A DNA stretch of 64,000 bases, from assembly GCA_905147135.1 (NCBI GenBank), contig LR990059.1:12733001-12797000 (forward strand). Direction: 5' to 3'. Below, one piece after another: positions 44,549 to 54,400 of this stretch (positions are counted from its first letter, which is position 1; every line of letters begins with the position of its first letter). The position numbers were made by a program, and so were the translations under genes. Below the pieces are notes generated by a model, which was not told the DNA's origin, searched no databases, and saw nothing but the letters and a program-made list of their open reading frames with translations. The DNA is from Blastobasis lacticolella (Eukaryota > Arthropoda > Insecta > Lepidoptera > Blastobasidae).

Positions 44549-44784
44549 TCCCAATACACTACCCTGGGGCATGCTGAACATAAGGCGGCATCCCGGCTGA
44601 ATCGAGTGGCGCCGCGTGGTAGGGGCTGCATCCTCATTACTTACGCAGTCAACACATCAAGAAACAAGATACCCGTACTCATTCTCACCATGTCCCCAAA
44701 ATGCTACCCTGCGGCACGCCGAACCCAAGTCGGCACTCGGGCTGAGTCGAGCGCCGCGCGTGGTAGGGGCCGCATCCTCATTAC
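44549..44784 (-). pseudogene. Tandemly duplicated RT motif relic, period about 144 bp
   Basis: Unit 1 (44549-44640) and unit 2 (44693-44784) share ACCCTG(G/C)GGCA..CCGAA, CGGCTGA.TCGAG or GGGCTGAGTCGAG, GCGTGGTAGGGG and GCATCCTCATTAC. On the minus strand unit 1 reads CRLMFSMPQGSVLGPKTYS, then LYISL, and unit 2 reads CRLGFGVPQGSILGTW: both carry the RT block GVPQGSxLGP. A short inverted repeat (CCAAAGACTTA / TAAGTCTTTGG, 44517-44548) adjoins unit 1. Confidence 0.6.
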
Positions 44785-44960
44785 CGGCGGAATTCCTCGC
44801 GGGCAGTAAAGCCGCGCCCGCGCCGCCCGAATGTAAAACGGGACCCGGTTTATGTGGACGCGCTTTGATGGGCCTTTATGCGCGCCGGTGCCCGGTGGCT
44901 GCCGTGGCAACGCTGCCGTTTACGAGTCTAAGAGAACTCGTTTTATACAGCCGTGCTCGC
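44785..44960. promoter_or_regulatory. CpG-rich patch
   Basis: CCGCGCCCGCGCCGCCCG and TTTATGCGCGCCGGTGCCCG, with a TTTATG/CpG pairing. Frames are Arg/Ala/Gly-rich and not protein-like. Confidence 0.3.
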
Positions 44961-45329
44961 TAATGATCGAGCGGCTCTCCTAATTCCGATTCCTTGTGCG
45001 AGGAATCGTAGCTCGTGTACCGTTTTAGAAAAGTCTTATAAAGTACTTATAAGTGATGACGGTAATGAGGAAGGACTTTGGTTAGTTCTTATGTGGTTTA
45101 CTTGTGCGTTAGAGGATGGTACGTAATTGGAATGGTCTTAGACTCCAGACGTCGCTGTCTTGATATAGGTCCGCACGTAATCTCCAGGATTACGACCAGC
45201 GGCCCAAAGTAATTGTCTTTCACCAAGCGCGCCGCGTAAAATATCGCCATATTAGTTTGATTAAGTGAGAACAATTCAATTAGTGCGAGCCTCCAAAATA
45301 CGCGGTGGGCGTTTGTGTAAGTTGTCGTT
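44961..45329. other. No gene seen
   Basis: Intermediate composition between CpG patches. Confidence 0.45.
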
Positions 45330-45720
45330 CAATTTATTAGCGGTGGCGCCGCGGCGGCCGATCGCGGCGATGGCCGCGGGGCGCGCGGGGCGCGGGCGGA
45401 AGCCGCAGCTGGCGACGGCCGTACCTGCCTCGAGCCACTCCGCGGCGCTCCCCGGCGTCCGACCCCCGTCACCGCCGGCAACCGCGGTCGAAGTCATGAC
45501 AACCAGCGACACTTTTTACGTCAGCCATAATTTACCGGCGAGGGCGCGCTTGCTCGTCAAACCTGCGCCGGATAACAGTCCGCGCCGACACAAACCCCAT
45601 CCCGATCGCCGCGCGCCGATTAGGCGCTACAAAAACGGCGATAGCGGCCGCCGCGCGCCGCGGCTCCGCGCGATAACAAACAGCGCGGTAAAAAACCACT
45701 CGGCGCGACCGAATCGATGA
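45330..45720. promoter_or_regulatory. Large CpG-rich patch with GCGATGGCCGCGG core
   Basis: CGCGGCGATGGCCGCGGGGC lies at 45363-45382, followed by continuous CpG sequence with TTAGGCG and CATAATTTACC islands. Plus frame 45265-45720 (151 codons) and minus frames 45276-45512 and 45532-45771 are all open, so openness is not evidence of coding. Confidence 0.4.
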
Positions 45721-46124
45721 CCGGGGCTTTATTTCAACTTTATCGTTTTTGCGTCGTCCATAACTTGGCACCCTCTATGCTCGCCGAAAGCCAGTAAGTA
45801 TGTAAATTACGGTCGCGAGCGGCCGTCCTCGGGTGCCCACTTATCTATTCAAATTCGGCTCCGGGTGCGGGGTTGCGTCGCCGGCCCACGCTAATCAAAA
45901 TCCGATCAGCCATTAAGTCCTCTCGCTATCTGCGCTTAGTTTACGAGCGGGCGGCGCGGGGGCGCGGGGGGAGCGTGATCACTTATTTATGTGTCGGGGG
46001 CTCGCCGACTGAAAAACTACCCTCGCGTCGCCGCGGCGGGCGGGCGGGGGCGCGGGGGGCAGGCACGCGAGACGCGCGCCCATAAACCCGGCGCGGCTTT
46101 GTAATCAACCGAGCCGCGCTTTTT
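45721..46124. promoter_or_regulatory. CpG-rich patch (core 45940-46100)
   Basis: GAGCGGGCGGCGCGGGGGCG and GCGCCCATAAACCCGGCGCG, with a CCATAAA site in CpG sequence. Part of the densest CpG interval in the window. Confidence 0.3.
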
Positions 46125-46316
46125 ATGAGTCCGCCTTTTGCAGTCGCTGCGCGGGATAAATTTAACCCGCCGGCGCTATCTGATATCGAGGCGGCGTATA
46201 AAGTTTTATACGTGCTCGTGAGCGAAATGGCGTTTGAAGTTTTCCGCGGCGCGAGTGCGGTGCATTTTCTCGGCGATGCATTTTCGTGGGGCACCTTTCG
46301 CGAGTCGGCGCGCTAA
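46125..46316 (+). other. Small open frame in CpG-rich DNA, 63 codons
   Basis: ATG-started MSPPFAVAARDKFNPPALSD, then IEAAYKVLYVLVSEMAFEVF and a Ser/Phe/Trp-containing end, stop at 46314-46316. Composition is more protein-like (few Arg/Gly/Pro runs) than other CpG-patch frames. No family recognised, no downstream poly-A evidence, and minus frame 45983-46294 overlaps. Could be chance. Confidence 0.2.
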
Positions 46317-46560
46317 TGAATTGAACGGATGGCGCGGCGTGGGCGATGCCGCGTGCCCGTGGAGGCGTCGCTGGGCCGTCGCCGCGTGGGCTGTGCGGGG
46401 AGTCTCCGCTGCCCGCGTAATCCTCTTAGCCAGTTATTGGCTCGCGGAGACGCGTGTTTGTTGAGCACATGGCACGTGTAGGTATAGTTGCCTATTTGAC
46501 ATTGTGATTCAATATAGACTAGAGATGCCACAGCATGTTTAATGCAGCAGCATTGCTCCA
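46317..46560. other. CpG-rich to 46450, then AT-rich
   Basis: GAACGGATGGCGCGGCGTGG (46323-46342) carries an ATGGCGCG core. No gene recognised. Confidence 0.4.
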
Positions 46561-46645
46561 TCATCGGCCGCATCGTCACTTACCACCAGGTGAGGTGGTC
46601 AAATGACTGACTAGTCAAATAAAAAAAAAATAACAAAAAAAAGTC
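46561..46645 (+). mobile_element. Jockey-like LINE 3' tail with A-run
   Basis: GCCGCATCGTCACTTACCAC, CAGGTGAGGTGGTCAAATG, then poly-A at 46619-46643 with interruptions. Confidence 0.6.
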
Positions 46646-47685
46646 CAAGATTAAAATTTTCGACTTTTGGGCATTGCAATCGCTCAAGAGTTCACCTGAG
46701 TCTCAAAAACGATAAACATAGTGCAAACTAACGATCGAAACATTTTTAAGCTCTATTCCCTTCTTTTATAACTTGATGCGAACCCGCGGCCGCCTGCGCG
46801 CGTGTCGGCCGCGCGGCATAGGCAATATACGGCATTATCGTGTTTTTACAGAGATCGATGGGCGCTGCGGAGCGCCACCTGGGCTTTCTCGTCTCCCATC
46901 ATCGATTACGTGCCGCGAGCCGCCTTGTGCCGCCGTTATTGATAGCCTTTTCGGGATCAACTTTGCAATAGCACTTTTTATACAGCCATAGGGTTAAAAG
47001 GTGAGACGCGGGCTAAACCGGATCAATGTATGGGCGCCAGCGTCGAGGGAGAACGGGGCAATCGGTCAGCCTGCGGGCTATTAAGGACAAAATAGACAAG
47101 CGTAGCTCGTATGGGTTGAGAGACAGCGATAGTGACCGTCAAATTCCACAATTCAGTCTCAATTAAGTTCGATTCTTGTTAGGAAGGTACGAGTGTGTTC
47201 TGATAAGAAATTCGCGCACGTACAATTCAATCTTTACTTGAACTGTCGTACCTACTGCAACCGAAATAGCTGAGTGTGGGTGGACGTGGACGATGGACGC
47301 GCGTAAACGAAGAAAAATTGCCAAGTAGGAACGTCGGGAGTGAATCCGTTATTCTCTTCCAAGTTTGTACTCTTCGATGTGATGGACCAATAAAAGTAAA
47401 GAATTGAATTCAATCTAATCACCAGTTTCATAACGATTTATTTTGTCATCATCGTCCGAGTTGTCAATCCTGGCTGCTATCTCGGGATAATAATAATGTT
47501 ATGGTTACCATTGTACAATTCAGGCAGGCAATTTTGTTGTGTGTTTAAATTATGACATGTGTCTAACTGATAATATAATATCGAACATGGGCCTTATGGT
47601 GACTCAGTATTTCGGACAGGGTTACACACATACTTAATCCTACCGTCACGATATGCCGATCGGCTCCCAAACTGTTCAACCAGTC
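46646..47685. other. No gene; CpG bit 46775-46960
   Basis: CGAACCCGCGGCCGCCTGCG and CGTGTCGGCCGCGCGGC, then AT-rich. Frame 46773-46991 lacks a domain. Confidence 0.4.
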
Positions 47686-47821
47686 TTAGGCGCAGTCCTA
47701 ATTAGCAACGGTCGTACAACTATAATCGTGCGACCGACGGTTTTGAGGTCCCCTATTGGTAGGGCAAGCCCGTCATATGACCATGGTCGCACGACCGTTT
47801 CCAATTAGGACAGCGCCTTAA
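47686..47821. mobile_element. Foldback MITE-like element, about 136 bp
   Basis: Terminal arms (47686-47722 and 47785-47821) are imperfect inverted repeats: CGCAGTCCTAATTAG, CAACGGTCGT against the reverse of GACCGTTTCCAATTAGGAC. The right end reads GCGCC then TTAA; the left end TTAG then GCGC, compatible with a diverged TTAA target duplication. No coding sequence. Superfamily uncertain. Confidence 0.75.
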
Positions 47822-48090
47822 GGTCCCTAGTGGAACACCTATAATAACTTATACTTAACTCAGATGACCCACATCTCTCAAAACTCCTTACTAAGTTCTA
47901 CCGCCTTACTGGCTCTGAGATTCTACACCAAAAACAAATCTATGCATTGTATCCAACCATATCGTAGTCGTAGATGATTTCCCTAGCCTTTAATTCACTC
48001 GATACCTGCACAGATATATCGCCAAGGTTATTCTTGCAGCGGTGTTTCTCTACCTACCTAAGTTGGTAAGTTTTTGCCGGCCGCCTTGAA
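47822..48090. other. No gene seen
   Basis: AT-rich spacer. Confidence 0.5.
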
Positions 48091-48175
48091 GCCGCTGGCT
48101 ATCTATATATACGTGTTCAGTATACGTCTGTAGGTGTGTACGTGTCTCGTATAGAACGTGTAGATAGGTAGCGGC
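48091..48175. other. Imperfect hairpin, about 85 nt
   Basis: The 5' arm GCCGCTGGCTATCTA..CGTGTTCAGTATACG pairs with the 3' arm CGTATAGAACGTGTAGATAG..GTAGCGGC, with bulges of about 6 and 2 nt on the 5' side and a 21-nt loop (48127-48147). It sits beside a CpG patch containing AACATGGCCGACCGCGG (48231-48247). Less regular than 33941-34020. Confidence 0.35.
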
Positions 48176-48367
48176 CGAGCGGCGATAACCGCGGGCGTCT
48201 GGGGCGCGTGCACAGAGCAATTTAGCGGCCAACATGGCCGACCGCGGTCTTAGGGCTGCCGCTCAACTTGCTGATTATATGTGTTTTTTCTATACAGTGA
48301 TAAACGTATACATATGTAGACAGCATATCTGGTAGTAAGCGGTAGCCTATAACATCTTTCATCAGAT
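48176..48367. promoter_or_regulatory. CpG bit with AACATGGCCGACCGCGG
   Basis: GCGGCGATAACCGCGGGCG, then GCGGCCAACATGGCCGACCG at 48225-48244: an ATGGCCG core again. Confidence 0.3.
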
Positions 48368-48515
48368 TCATGCATTTAGGTTGCAGGCAATAAAAATGTA
48401 GAACCTCAGGGTCACTGTGAGCGCTAATATTGAATGCCTCATGCCTGTAATAGCGCTGGTACTCGCCCAGGCGGACTTCTCAATCTTGACAGATTCCTAC
48501 CACCTGATTATTTTG
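48368..48515 (-). repeat. Dispersed repeat family C, copy 2
   Basis: On the minus strand TCAGGTGGTAGGAATCTGTC, AGTCCGCCTGGGCGAGTACC, GCATGAGGCATTCAATATTA, TTGCCTGCAACCTAAATGCA. It lacks the middle block present in copy 1 (25846-26062). Confidence 0.8.
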
Positions 48516-48730
48516 CAGAGAAATATGTATAGTATTATTTAGATCTATGCATTTTATCCAACTTTTGAAAGTTTTAACGACTTTCGAATACATTCTTGAT
48601 CATCGTGATTAATTCACAAGTCCAAACTTAGATTTAAAATTGAAATTATTTTTTTAACAATAAAATTCATTTCGCATTCTCATATACCTATCTTCACCTA
48701 TCCAATTAGTCGACGCCGAAGTCCCGGCTC
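48516..48730. other. AT-rich spacer
   Basis: Nothing recognised. Confidence 0.5.
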
Positions 48731-48732
48731 TA

Positions 48733-48960
48733 CCATCTGGCACTGCATAGAGATGTTGCGTCTCGTGCATGTTTCACCGCTTATATCACAGGGAGTGCTC
48801 TCAGGAGTTGTTGAGCCTTTAAGAAACGAGCCTGCACCCTTCTCAAAGGACCTTCGTGGCCCTGCAGTGGCGTGGTGTTGCAGATCTCCATGGACGTTGA
48901 TGGTGACCACTTACCATCAGATGATCTGTGTGCTCGCTTGTTACCTTCAATGTTTGACAT
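48733..48960 (+). pseudogene. Jockey-like LINE C-terminal relic with frameshift and tail
   Basis: LALHRDVASR in one frame, then CMFHRLYHRECSQELLSL in the next, reproduces the RRDVASLCVFYRLYHGECSEEL block of lepidopteran Jockey/CR1-like LINE proteins with a 1-bp deletion. After sequence loss it passes into the tail GGTGACCACTTACCATCAGA, GCTCGCTTGTTACC. Confidence 0.75.
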
Positions 48961-49049
48961 AGGCCTTCCCCGAACCGACTATGGTCTTGTTCTATGGAAC
49001 AAGACGCCCCCTAAAATATATTTAAATTTAACATTTTAAAATTAGCCGG
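48961..49049. other. Short AT-rich spacer
   Basis: Includes a small inverted pair ATGGTCTTGTTC..GAACAAGAC near 48982-49001. Confidence 0.4.
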
Positions 49050-49390
49050 TAATCGCCAGCCCTGCCGTCCGCGGCGCGGCACGGCAACGCGGACCGCGGG
49101 CGCGGCGCGCGGCGGCGGAGCGGCGCGGGCGTCGCGTCCGGTCGCCGCTATCGCCGCAGGATGATCGAAATCGTTGACACCGCGCCAGCGAGCCGCGCGC
49201 GGAGGAATGACCGCGCGCCTTTAATTGTCGTGTCACCTTCCACCAAGGGCGGCCTCGCGACGCCCCCCGTCCCCCGCCCCGCTTCCCCCCGCGGGCCCGC
49301 GTCACGTTACCTACGTGACGGTCAGCCACCCGCGCCCGCCGCCGCCGACGATTTGGCTCGCTCTATTGTTCGCCGACCCGGGGATAAGTA
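49050..49390. promoter_or_regulatory. Large CpG-rich patch
   Basis: CGGCGCGGCACGGCAACGCG, then sustained CpG to ACGTGACGGTCAGCCACCCG. Three overlapping frames on both strands; none protein-like. One of the densest CpG patches in the window. Confidence 0.35.
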
Positions 49391-51144
49391 AGGAATACTC
49401 GGTATACACGTGCCGCGACGCACCCACCTTCGCGGTGATTGCTAAGCGCTAAAGTTGGGCGACTGGTATACAGCTACTCGCTGGTGGCCTGTCTCCGCGT
49501 ATCGGGTATCGATATAGGTACCGGCAGATTAGATAAACATTGCAGATTGGATTGTTTTGTTCCGATGTCTACGCTATATTTAGTAATGACTTACGAGCGT
49601 CTGCTCTCTCTAGTATCGTACTAAACTTACCTGAAAAATATCTTAAGTTGATTTAGGTCGCCCTGTTTCCACTGCGAGGTAAAATGTCATTCAACCAGCA
49701 CTCACAATCTAGATAGACAAGTGATAGACATCCAAATAAGTGGCTGCTACCTGCGAACAGTGAAATTAGCATAAATAAAGAGCCCCACAAACGACCCTTA
49801 ATTACCTACCTGTGGCCAGTCTTGTTTTCTTTGATAACATCTATTTGAGGTGGCACTTTAGTTCTAAAGCCTTTTGCAGAAAAGGTAGGCGACTGCTTCC
49901 ATTCATACTAAACAAATATACCTATCAAACTGTATAAATTTACGTAAACACCTCTAGCAGTAATCGTATTGCTGTCATATCTATACATATGTTTTCAAAT
50001 GGATTACGATATTCACAGCGTGCGAATGTGCGACGATAGTGACTGGTGCACACATAGCGCCATCTATGGCCGGTAGGGAAAAGTACTTATATTTAGTCTG
50101 GTTTGTTAGGTTTGAAATAAATTTTTTTTCGCTACTTTTGCTTGCGGGGTCGCTGAGGTAGATAGAGATTAAAAAGTAGCCTTTAAGTAGCATGTCTTTT
50201 TCCATTTCTAAATTTTTTAAAATAATAATAGTGTTAGAATAGTAATAATATGGTAAAAATATTGTAGAGTAAGACGCGCTTATGGAATAAACGATTACGT
50301 ACCTATACAGGTTATCATTCATAAATTACTTGACAAAAAAAGTACTTCAGTAAATTATAATCTCAATAATTTATCTATTCAGTAGGTACCTAGGCACCGA
50401 TGACTTTATTCCGTCACCACAACAACGAGAACGAGCATTTTGATAAGCAATCAAAGCCTTCAACAATACTGACCCTGAAAACACCCCAGCGATGAGCGCT
50501 TTCCCTTCGCATACCCACATTTCCCACATAGCCCACACACGTTTTCCCGCATCCACCTTCATAGACAAAAGAGCACAGCATTCAAGGGCGCAGTCTATTG
50601 TTTTGATAACACCCCCTCGCCGCACCCCCGCCCTTTCGCTTTCATTCATGCCGAATGCCCAACTAAAACAAACTTTATTTCAATTTATAAATGTGTGCAA
50701 CTCTGTCAGTGGCGGCTCCCACTGCGCATGTGTGCGCCGCAGCGGGCAAAGAGTAGACCGACGTTGTTGGAAGATTGCTGCCTACGTTATAATGTTTTCT
50801 GAGAGACAGGGGGGCTGTAATGTGCATAAAACTTCCTGGGAATAAATACTGCTTACGTTGGGTCTGTACGCCTTCGTAAATGTCTTGATTTTGTTTGTAC
50901 GTTGTCTAGGTACGTTGAAATGGGCAGAATGGGTCGGATAGAAAATTATCTTTTGGAAGGAAATTGCTAATAAGAAAGTGATTATGGCTTAGAAGACTAA
51001 TAAAAATAGTTTCTATGTATACAATGGACTCTTGTAAATGTTAATGTGATTTTTATTGACGTAGAAATTATAATGTTGTAATGAATACTTAATGTATTGT
51101 ATTGTACTTTCGTCCCTTGTACGTAAAATTCTTAGCTAACGATG
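49391..51144. other. No gene recognised
   Basis: AT-rich. Frames on opposite strands at 50371-50649 (minus, 92 codons) and 50492-50845 (plus, 117 codons) overlap; neither has a recognised domain. Confidence 0.45.
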
Positions 51145-51285
51145 TAAAGGGAAATGAATATCCCGTTCTATAGTAGGCTACTAAAATGGGTATACTTTGT
51201 TAGGTTTTGAATTTTTTTTTTGTAGCTACGTAATGAGAAATAAAATTCCCTTCCATAGCCGGCTACCAAATGGGTATACTTAAAA
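51145..51285 (+). repeat. Diverged tandem duplication, period 84 bp
   Basis: GGGAAATGAATATCCCGTTC, TATAGTAGGCTACTAAAATG, GGTATACTT aligns with GAGAAATAAAATTCCCTTCC, ATAGCCGGCTACCAAATGG, GTATACTT; the ATGGGTATACT landmark is at 51186 and 51270. AT-rich, non-coding. Confidence 0.75.
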
Positions 51286-52235
51286 ATACAAAAGGAAAGG
51301 GCAAAAAAGATCCTTTATTGTTACCGGCTATTAAGAAGGATTTTTTTCTTGTTTAAAGCATCCGTAAGTCGAGTTATACGGTACACCATAAACCTCAAGT
51401 TTAATAGCCTGTCACGGGCTAATCATAAATATTAACATTGAAGCCACAAGATCTAAACCACATCTACACGGCAGATGATAAACTGTCTAATCTTTGGCAT
51501 CGCAGTCGCAAACACATAAATATGTAGGAGGTATCGCCACAGATAAACTTGTAAAAAGTTATGAATGAAACCGAGAGTGCCGTAGTAGAGTTGTAGAGCG
51601 CCCCCCGCCCCGCCCCCGCGCCGTCTGTGCCGACGATTTGTTTTACGCATTAGTTTTTATTTTGTTTTGAGCCGTTTTTATGGAAACGTTTAATGGGTTG
51701 TGTCGCCGGCATTATGACGTTGTCGTGTGGACGTTGCTTCGCCTTTGATGTTTACGACGTTTTTGGTGTTTATTTGTTTGTAAACGGATTCCTGCGTTTA
51801 GTTCGGGAGATTTATCTCTTTCTGAGTAGGTGGGGTTGCTGTTATCGTTATCGTGGGTTGTTTTGGCTTCTGTTGATTGAAATCGTCTAGTTATGTATGA
51901 TGCATGAAGGCGGACTCATATTATAACAATGATAGCGCCTATTCTAAGATCAGTGCCTATGACAAGGTCTTCGAACAGTTCCCTGTTAGCCACGAGCCTC
52001 TTATAGGACTGGAATTATAATCCATTCTTTTCGATGGCTAAATCACAACATTTTATTTTTTACTGTTGGTACAATTCAAAGCATTTTTTTGTTTGCATCA
52101 CTGTTCGATGTAGGTATCTTTGTACCTTATTTTCCGTATTGTGGTGTCTACGTAAATTACGTTTCTTTAAATTTCATTTTCCCGAATTTTTCAGGGTCCC
52201 AAACTTTAACCAAATAGCACACATACTAAAAGATA
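51286..52235. other. No gene seen; small CpG bit 51598-51630
   Basis: CGCCCCCCGCCCCGCCCCCG is a short GC run. Frame 52034-52315 overlaps the repeat relic that follows on the other strand and is not host coding. Confidence 0.45.
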
Positions 52236-52365
52236 ACGTTACGATCATATTGTCCCACTTGCTACAGATAAACCTCTCTAGTTTCTCCCACATTCGTGAA
52301 CATTTCCATACCTGAATGTTGGTTTAGGGTATTCTTGACCTGACCTTTCTTTAAGATATCGTCGA
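52236..52365 (-). pseudogene. LINE-like ORF C-terminus, second copy (GQVKNTL..NVGETREVY)
   Basis: On the minus strand DILKKGQVKNTLNQ, then MEMFTNVGETREVYL and a stop, aligns residue by residue with 23871-24059. It is more decayed and lacks the SAYxY end. Confidence 0.6.
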
Positions 52366-52952
52366 TTTGATCTTATAAAAGGTCATCTGTAGTTATGGCT
52401 ATTTGTCATAATTTTAATATCATAATCCTCTCTCAGCTATATCGCGGATGTAGTATAGGGAGGGATCTAAAAAAGCGATCTAATTTCGCCACGAAGGGGA
52501 GCCCGGGGAGGATAGTGAAATAATTCGTTGTCGGTCGGCGGTCGTCCACTCAGAAAATGAGCTGATTCGCTGGTTCGCTCGCTCAGCACTCTGCTGCGTC
52601 GGATTCACGGCTGCTGCGCTCGCCGAGCGACTGTGGAGTACCTACATTAAACTACCGAATTCTTACCGTTGCACGATAAGTTGGGGTTCTTGGACATAGT
52701 CTGCAGTTCATTCGGTTACACATTGCATTCTTATCTTGGTTTGGGTGAAGTGTGGGCATGTCTACAGGTACCTCAAAGGCCGGCATGGATGGGATGGGAT
52801 ACGCCGCTCTATTTAGGTTACTGATTTCACTGATTCGTTAGATGAGTTTTCGAGAAGTCAACACGAAAGGACGGAAACAGGGGTTTCTTCTAACGTTTCA
52901 GAGAACATAGTGAGTGCATTTTGTAGCTAATTTAGAAACGATCAAGCCAAAC
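52366..52952. other. No gene seen
   Basis: 52540-52640 has serine/arginine-type GC-moderate sequence (TTCGCTGGTTCGCTCGCTCA); nothing recognised. Confidence 0.45.
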
Positions 52953-53596
52953 TCAATTACAAAAGGAAAAGACATGGTCGCCATGGATACGTCTGGTGTA
53001 GATTGACGGAGTAGGGTTATCTTCGTAGCTGTCAATCCCGAGAGTCTGCTTTCGTACTTTGTCTCCCCCACTTCGTCCGGTCTTCAGCATATTCGCATCG
53101 TAAGTCTTAGCTCTCGCATCCGACTTAGCGACGTCGATCACTTCTTTCGTCACACCCGAAGGATTTCTTTTCTGATACAAGCTGAATGTTTCTCAATCCT
53201 CATGAAACGTACCTATGCATGACTTTTAGAAAAATATTACAAACTCGGCCTTTACGATTCGACGACATACACACCAACAACCCTTAAACAATGTGCAAGT
53301 ACTTAATTAACTCGTTTCGGATACCTCGTCCGACATTCCGTATTCAAACCGTGCTGCCAGTGTGTTCCCACCACGAATGGTATATGAGCTGCGTCAACAC
53401 GCGAGCTCTCGCCTCGAGATTGCGACCAAATAGCTCGACTATAATAACCGGCGTTATCTTACATATGTGCCGTGGTCCAGTGGCTGTGGCTCTTTTGATG
53501 GTCATCTCTATGTCGCGAGGGATGTGCATTCGCGTAGATGTGCAAGGCATAGGGTGTAGGAAGCTGTATATGTTTGAGGTATTTATGGCGCGTTAG
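52953..53596 (-). other. Unidentified minus-strand open frames (75 and 68 codons)
   Basis: Minus frame 52953-53180 reads KSDARAKTYDANMLKTGRSG, then GDKVRKQTLGIDSYEDNP. Minus frame 53344-53550 reads CTSTRMHIPRDIEMTIKRAT, then GPRHICKITPVIIVELFG, ARARVLTQLIYHSWWEHTGS. Both have balanced, protein-like composition and lie in the same direction about 160 bp apart. They may be pieces of one decayed transposable-element protein. I cannot name the family; a plus frame at 53291-53596 overlaps. Confidence 0.3.
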
Positions 53597-53691
53597 ATAG
53601 TTGATTATACTGTTTTCGTTGATTATGTTGGGAGTTGTACGAACTGGCCGGAATTGCTATTAATTTAGGTACTATTAATCGTTTCTTTCGT

Positions 53692-53745
53692 TTGCCCAGC
53701 AGTGGGCGTCTTTCGGCTGATATGATGATGATGATGATGAATCGT
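53692..53745 (+). mobile_element. LINE 3' end with (ATG)n tail
   Basis: TTGCCCAGCAGTGGGCGTCT, TTCGGCTGATATGATGATGA then further ATG units: the classic CCCAGCAGTGGGCGTC..GGCTGATGATGATG ending of a lepidopteran RTE-type LINE. Confidence 0.85.
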
Positions 53746-54219
53746 TTCTTTTACTATACAATAAATATTCCCGTTGAAAATCTATGTACCGCCGAGGCAC
53801 TTCACGAAGAGGCGAAATAATGCTCGTAATAAATATACGAACGACTTTGGCGTTTGTTAGTATGACTTAATTTTATACAGCATAGACTTTGTGACTGACT
53901 GTACAGTAAGTTGAAAAGTCATATTTAAACAACTTTTCGTCGAAGTCGGTGCAGACGACATAAAATCGCTAGAAATTAATTACCTAGTTGATAAAGATTA
54001 CGAATGAATGGTACCCACGCAGTTAAGGTCTCCGATTCAATTAGCTACTCAAAATTTCCCTAAGTACCAACCACACATCCACACACACAATTTTAATTAC
54101 CTACGTAGATATGTTAATTTTAAAGCGAAACTGACCGGGGCGTTCGGTTGAATCAAAATCAATCTTGATCGAAATCTCTCAAAGGCTCAGCTTGCGTTAG
54201 TTACGGCCTATGTACTTAT
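53746..54219. other. No gene seen
   Basis: AT-rich. Confidence 0.55.
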
Positions 54220-54400
54220 GTACATAGCGGGCTCGGCGCGGCGGCGCGGCGGCGGGTATGTACATAACGGTATATATCCTCTGGTTACATAAACTGAACG
54301 GCGACGCCTGGACGACCCGCCGACCGAAATACGGGCACCTGACGCCCGCTCTCGCAGCCGCGGCCGCGGGCGTCGACGCGGGCGCAGCGGGAGCGATTTG
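54220..54400. promoter_or_regulatory. CpG-rich patch
   Basis: GGCTCGGCGCGGCGGCGCGG, ATGTACATAACGGTATATAT and CGGCCGCGGGCGTCGACGCG. GTACATA occurs twice around the first block (54218-54226 and 54259-54266). Confidence 0.3.

Noticed and set aside
45265..45720. 151-codon plus-strand frame as a gene
   Set aside because: Arg/Pro/Ala-rich, inside a CpG patch, with overlapping open frames on the minus strand; openness is explained by lack of stops.
48113..48128. Match TTCAGTATACGT to the mir-iab-4/iab-8 arm (a Hox-cluster microRNA)
   Set aside because: Only 12 nt match, the other arm does not fit the iab hairpin, and TCAGTATACGT also occurs near 9038. Not enough to place this window in the Hox cluster.
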